DNA from: DATARH01 sp036268425
Lineage (GTDB): Bacteria; Pseudomonadota; Alphaproteobacteria; ATCC43930; CGMCC-115725
Direction: 5' to 3'
Assembly (NCBI GenBank): GCA_036268425.1
Contig: DATAUE010000057.1
Coordinates: 62,001 to 126,000, forward strand
Length of the DNA: 64,000 nucleotides
Translations under genes and position numbers: made by a program
In this document: piece by piece, positions 60,806 through 64,000 of the stretch
Layout of the letters: every line of letters starts with the position of its first letter
How positions within the stretch are numbered: the first letter of the stretch is position 1
Notes under the pieces: generated by a model
What the model was told of the DNA's origin: nothing
The model's input: only the letters and a program-made list of their open reading frames with translations
Databases searched by the model: none

Positions 60806-62205
60806 CCGGCCAGCGTCGCCAAAGCCGGGCGTTGCGCGATCCAGCCGGCGGCCTGTTCATAAGCGTGCGCCACGCGCAGCACGGTGGCCTCGTCAAAGGC
60901 CCGGCCGACGAGTTGCGCCGATAGCGGCAGGCCGTTTACCGCAAAGCCGCAGAGCTGGGCGAGCGCCGGATGTCCGGTGACATTGAACACCGAGGCAATC
61001 GGTTGCGGGTCCCGCCACGGGCGATCGTCGGTCTGCTGCAACACGGTCGCCGGGCCCGGGATGATCGCAGTCAGCAGCACGTCGCATGAGTCGAACAGGG
61101 CATCGACCTTGGTTGTCAGAATGCGGCGCAGGCGCTGCGCCCTAACATATTGCGCGGCGGTAACAAAGCCGCCGAGCATCAGCCGCTCGCGCGTCACGCG
61201 GGCATATAATTCCGGGCGGGTGCGCAGATCCTGCTGGTGGATCGCAAACGATTCGCTGTGCGAAATGGTGCGGGCGACGGCTTGGAAATGATTGTTCGGC
61301 GGCAGGTTTACCTCGATCACGTCCGCGCCGAGTTTGTTGAGGACTTGCGCTGCCGCATCGAGCGCCGCCGCCTGCTCGGCACCGACGCCGCCATCCGCGT
61401 TGAATTGGCGGGCATAGCCGACGCGCAAGCCGGCGACGCCCTGACGCAGCCCGGCTCGATAGTCCGGTACCGGCACATTCGCCGAGCCGGGATCGCGTGG
61501 GTCGTAGCCCGCCAGAGCCTGGAGGGCGAGCGCGGCGTCCTCGACGGTCCACGTCAAGGGGCCGGTGGTGTCGAGGCTGAAGCACAGGGGCACCACGCCG
61601 CGCCGGCTGACCCTTCCATAGGTCGGCTTGAGTCCGACCGTGCCGCAATAGGCCGCCGGCAGGCGGATCGAGCCACCGGTGTCGGAGCCCATCGCCAGCG
61701 GCACGATGCCGGCTGCCACCGCGGCACCCGAGCCGGAACTCGACCCGCCGGTGAAATGCTCGGTGTTCCAGGGGTTGCGCGCCGGCGGAAACGGCAAATC
61801 CCAGGCCGGGCCGCCAGTGGCGAATTCATGCGTCGCGAGCTTGCCGATCAGCACCATGCCGGCCGCTTCGAGGCGGGCCGTGGTGACGGCGTCCGTCACC
61901 GCGATATTGTCGAGCAGCAGCCGCGAATGCGCCGTCGTGCGCAGCCCGGCGGCGTCATAGATGTCTTTCAGCCCATACGGAATGCCGTGCAACGGGCCGC
62001 GTCGCCGGCCGCCGGCAATTTCCGCCTCGGCTCGTTTCGCGGCAGCGCGCGCCCGCTCGGCAGTGATCTCGATAAACGCGTCGAGCTTGGGGTTCAGCGC
62101 AACGGCGCGGGCCAGCGCCGCCTCGGTCAACGCCACCGGCGACAACGCGCCGGAAGCGATAAGCCGGCCCGCCTCGGCGATGCTCGGCAGCGCAGCGGTA
62201 CTCAT
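60802..62205 (-). CDS. Amidase (amidase signature family)
   Basis: Hydrolyses carboxamides; here it is the last gene of the nitrile hydratase operon and could convert the amide made by that enzyme to the acid plus ammonia. The 467-residue protein has the catalytic Lys in PYGLKDIYDAAGLRTTAHS and the Ser pair in TGGSSSGSGAAVAAG and GSDTGGSIRLPAAYCGTVG. The start ATG at 62205 overlaps the stop of the small AtzG-like gene by 4 bp, so coupling is likely. The substrate range cannot be told from sequence. Confidence 0.92.
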   Translation of the reverse strand: MSTAALPSIAEAGRLIASGALSPVALTEAALARAVALNPKLDAFIEITAERARAAAKRAEAEIAGGRRRGPLHGIPYGLKDIYDAAGLRTTAHSRLLLDNIAVTDAVTTARLEAAGMVLIGKLATHEFATGGPAWDLPFPPARNPWNTEHFTGGSSSGSGAAVAAGIVPLAMGSDTGGSIRLPAAYCGTVGLKPTYGRVSRRGVVPLCFSLDTTGPLTWTVEDAALALQALAGYDPRDPGSANVPVPDYRAGLRQGVAGLRVGYARQFNADGGVGAEQAAALDAAAQVLNKLGADVIEVNLPPNNHFQAVARTISHSESFAIHQQDLRTRPELYARVTRERLMLGGFVTAAQYVRAQRLRRILTTKVDALFDSCDVLLTAIIPGPATVLQQTDDRPWRDPQPIASVFNVTGHPALAQLCGFAVNGLPLSAQLVGRAFDEATVLRVAHAYEQAAGWIAQRPALATLAG

Positions 62206-62402
62206 GCGCCGCTCCGCGGCACGAGGTCGGGCAGCACGGCGGGTTCGTCGGCGTAGGTCAGGGCATCGTCGAGCACCGCGAGCAGCGTGTGCATGCGGAC
62301 ATAGGCATCGCGCATCGCCTCCCAACGCTCCGCCGGAATCGTCAGCCCGGCACGCTGCACCGCGGCGGCAAATTCGCTGTCTCTGTCGGTCGTGTCGGGC
62401 AT
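62202..62402 (-). CDS. AtzG-like small protein (DUF4089)
   Basis: A 66-residue mostly helical protein (SEFAAAVQRAGLTIPAERWE, MRDAYVRMHTLLAVLDDAL). DUF4089/AtzG proteins occur directly upstream of amidase-signature genes and form a complex with the amidase AtzE, where AtzG is needed for its activity. Here the stop overlaps the amidase start by 4 bp and AGGGGA lies before the ATG at 62402, so an obligate partner role is likely. The frame is open for longer upstream without support. Confidence 0.8.
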   Translation of the reverse strand: MPDTTDRDSEFAAAVQRAGLTIPAERWEAMRDAYVRMHTLLAVLDDALTYADEPAVLPDLVPRSGA

Positions 62403-62439
62403 CGCGGTTCCCCTGAGAAAAGTTCTTTTCCGCCGAAAC

Positions 62440-62826
62440 TCAGTCGAAATCGTCGGGGCGCAAATCGATCGGCGTCCCGTGCGGGGTGCGATCGGCGGCA
62501 TGATCCCAGGCGTCGTAATAGCGCCGCTGCTGGGTGGCGTCCGCGATGCCCTTTTCGGCGATGAGGCGTTCGAGTGCGGCCAGCCAGTGATGGTAGTAGG
62601 TCGCGCCGGTATCGGGGTCGCCGGCGGCCTGAGCGCGCTTGATCTCGGCACCGAGCGTCGTGGCCCATTCCGGCCAGGTGAAGAGGCCCTTGCGGTGCAG
62701 CGCGATCGCCATCGCAAAAGCCTGTGCTTCCCACGGCTCGTGAAACACCGGGCCGCCTTCGTCACGCGGCAGGTTCGGGACCGCCGCGGTCAGGCCGGCG
62801 AGCGGGTTGGGTGAAGGCGCGCTCAT
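62440..62826 (-). CDS. nhlE: Nitrile hydratase accessory protein (beta-like cobalt chaperone)
   Basis: A 128-residue protein with PVFHEPWEAQAFAMAIALHR and TWPEWATTLGAEIKRAQ, which mirrors the N-terminal part of the beta subunit (PVFHEPWESRVMAMQRAM). Such beta-like proteins (NhlE / e14K type) bind the alpha subunit and insert cobalt by subunit swapping. It overlaps the beta gene by 4 bp and is followed 37 bp later by the AtzG-like gene. Confidence 0.9.
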   Translation of the reverse strand: MSAPSPNPLAGLTAAVPNLPRDEGGPVFHEPWEAQAFAMAIALHRKGLFTWPEWATTLGAEIKRAQAAGDPDTGATYYHHWLAALERLIAEKGIADATQQRRYYDAWDHAADRTPHGTPIDLRPDDFD

Positions 62827-63482
62827 GCCGGGTCGAGGTAGGGTTCAAAGGCCTCGATCGACACTTTTACTGACGGATCAGCGGCGTCGCCCCACAATTC
62901 GCGAGCGGCGAACACCACGGTGTAAAGCCATTGCGGGTCGTCTCCGGCGCCGATTGCGGCGGTGTCGGGGTAGACATGGCAGCCGCGGATCGCCTCGACC
63001 GTGCCGAGCTTGCCGCGGGCATAGCGCGGCAGGCGGGTGTGGGTGGTCGGCGAGATGTTGCGGGCGCGCACCGGGTCGCCTGTCTTGAAGCGGGCTGGCG
63101 TCGCGGCCGGGCGCTCGTAATTGCCCCGCACCATCGTCGCCGGCACATCGGACGGCATCAGCTTGCGGTTGAGTTGCCGGCCGGGCCGCAGCGAATGGCC
63201 GGCGGCGAGTTCGTCGGCGCCGACCAGCCCATGCGTCACGACCCGGCGTTCGAGGCCGAGAAACCAGCGCTGGTAATAGCTCGCGGCGAGGTAGGTCAGC
63301 GGCGGCAGGGTTTCGAGGGAGGCGCGACCACCGTCGATCGTCCACAATTTCGTGTAGCCCATCGCCCGCTGCATCGCCATGACGCGGCTTTCCCAGGGTT
63401 CGTGAAAGACGGGCTCGTTCGGTTCGGCCTCGACCGGGCCGAAACCGTGCATCCCGCCCATGTCGTGGATCGTGTTGCTCAT
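62823..63482 (-). CDS. nthB: Nitrile hydratase beta subunit
   Basis: Structural subunit of nitrile hydratase, which hydrates nitriles to amides. The 219-residue protein begins MSNTIHDMGGMHGFGPV, a diagnostic beta N-terminus, and ends in a small barrel (RFKTGDPVRARNISPTTHTRLPRYARGKLGT ... EAFEPYL). The segments fit the family order without gaps. It overlaps alpha and the accessory gene by 4 bp each, so the three are co-translated in order. Confidence 0.95.
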   Translation of the reverse strand: MSNTIHDMGGMHGFGPVEAEPNEPVFHEPWESRVMAMQRAMGYTKLWTIDGGRASLETLPPLTYLAASYYQRWFLGLERRVVTHGLVGADELAAGHSLRPGRQLNRKLMPSDVPATMVRGNYERPAATPARFKTGDPVRARNISPTTHTRLPRYARGKLGTVEAIRGCHVYPDTAAIGAGDDPQWLYTVVFAARELWGDAADPSVKVSIEAFEPYLDPA

Positions 63483-64000
63483 GTCGCGGCGTCCGGGGTT
63501 TTGGCAAGACCGGTGCCGACCATGCTGTCACGGGTGACGAGCTTGGCGAGATCGTCCTCGCTCATGCCGTCAGTGCCGGGCGGGCGCATCGGCAAGACCA
63601 TAAAGCGGGTTTCTGCCGTCGAGTCCCAGATGCGGATTTCGCTGTCAGGCGGCAGCGCGACGCCGAAATCGGCTAGCACGCCCTTCGGGTCGATCACCGC
63701 GCGCGAACGGTAAGGCGCAGATTTGTACCAGACCGGCGGCAGGCCCAGTACTTCCCACGGATAGCAGGAGCACAGCGTGCAGACGACCATGTGGTGCGTC
63801 TGCGGCGTGTTCTCGACCGCGATCAGATGGCTGCCGACCGGGCTGACAAAACCGAGCGAGTTGGCCGCTTCGGTCGCGTCGGCCAGCAGGCGCTGCTTGA
63901 AATCCGGGTCCACCCAGGCACGCGCCACGATGCGGGCGCCGTTATGCGGCCCGATCCGGGTTTCCGACGCCTCGATAATCTGGTCGAGCGCCGCCGGATC
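63479..64000 (-). CDS. nthA: Nitrile hydratase alpha subunit, cobalt type (5' end outside the window)
   Basis: Catalytic subunit. The metal-binding motif is VVCTLCSCYPWEVLGLPP; Thr after the first Cys marks a cobalt enzyme, while iron types have CSLCSC. The second and third Cys are normally oxidised to sulfinate and sulfenate. The final region includes RIWDSTAETRFMVLPMRPPG and EDDLAKLVTRDSMVGTG. A GTG at 63928 is an internal codon; the frame continues without a stop to the window edge (EASETRIGPHNGARIVARAW), so the true start is not visible. Confidence 0.95.
   Translation of the reverse strand, partial: DPAALDQIIEASETRIGPHNGARIVARAWVDPDFKQRLLADATEAANSLGFVSPVGSHLIAVENTPQTHHMVVCTLCSCYPWEVLGLPPVWYKSAPYRSRAVIDPKGVLADFGVALPPDSEIRIWDSTAETRFMVLPMRPPGTDGMSEDDLAKLVTRDSMVGTGLAKTPDAAT

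Overview
The window is a GC-rich chromosomal segment from an alphaproteobacterium, most plausibly of the Rhodospirillales type. This is inferred from gene order and regulatory sites, not from a marker gene. The supporting signs are the run rnd-kdsD-lptC-lptA-lptB-rpoN-ptsN, the petABC operon divergent from trmL, an Hsp20-DUF1150 pair with a ROSE-like RNA thermometer, an NDUFA9-type short-chain reductase, aerobic hemF, and an Irr-type iron control element in front of a peroxiredoxin. I see no insertion sequence, phage gene, CRISPR array, integrase or rRNA gene. The only tRNA is tRNA-Leu(CAG).

Layout. Bases 1-8892 hold the start of a response regulator (cut by the left edge), a secreted cupin, a CNT nucleoside transporter, and a minus-strand run petABC-mtnP-mtnA-amidohydrolase-thioesterase. 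That run couples the cytochrome bc1 complex to methylthioadenosine salvage. Bases 9075-17279 are plus strand: trmL, tRNA-Leu, a DoxX protein, rnd, and the lipopolysaccharide export block (kdsD, lptCAB) followed by rpoN and ptsN, with the usual hpf gene absent between the last two. Bases 17287-28165 are mixed housekeeping: a methyltransferase, the hsp20 heat-shock unit, a Tim44-like membrane protein, hemF, a cyclophilin, two acyl-CoA dehydrogenases, an acetamidase, a GFA protein, an iron-linked peroxiredoxin, and a fatty-acid-hydroxylase-like enzyme coupled to a 61-residue membrane protein.

Bases 28172-48555 are one minus-strand surface-polysaccharide locus of fifteen genes, headed by a winged-helix regulator. 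It contains an oxidoreductase-acetyltransferase fusion, an aminotransferase and a UDP-sugar 2-epimerase, which together suit synthesis of a 2,3-diacetamido-uronic acid. It also has two further epimerases, two asparagine-synthetase-like amidotransferases (likely uronamide formation), an acyltransferase, four glycosyltransferases, and a Wzm/Wzt ABC exporter whose ATPase carries a long C-terminal extension. The lipid A/LPS export genes at 11-15 kb and this locus would act on the same outer surface.

Bases 48730-62205 are scattered metabolic genes: L-2-haloacid dehalogenase, a lone Flp pilin, quinone oxidoreductase, DUF763, a luciferase-like monooxygenase, a GT61 enzyme, an alpha/beta hydrolase, a GYD protein, an aldo/keto reductase, argC, an iron-sulfur CCG protein, a cupin and an MFS exporter. 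The right end (60802-64000) is a cobalt-type nitrile hydratase operon: alpha subunit (cut by the edge), beta subunit, beta-like chaperone, an AtzG-like small protein and an amidase. Together they would convert nitriles to amides and then to acids.

The most interesting signals are the ROSE-like thermometer with a sigma-32-type promoter on hsp20, the apparent CTG start of mtnP inside a repeated 13-mer, recurrent 15-16 bp tandem duplications at gene ends, the Irr-type box on the peroxiredoxin gene, and the unusual architecture of several polysaccharide proteins.
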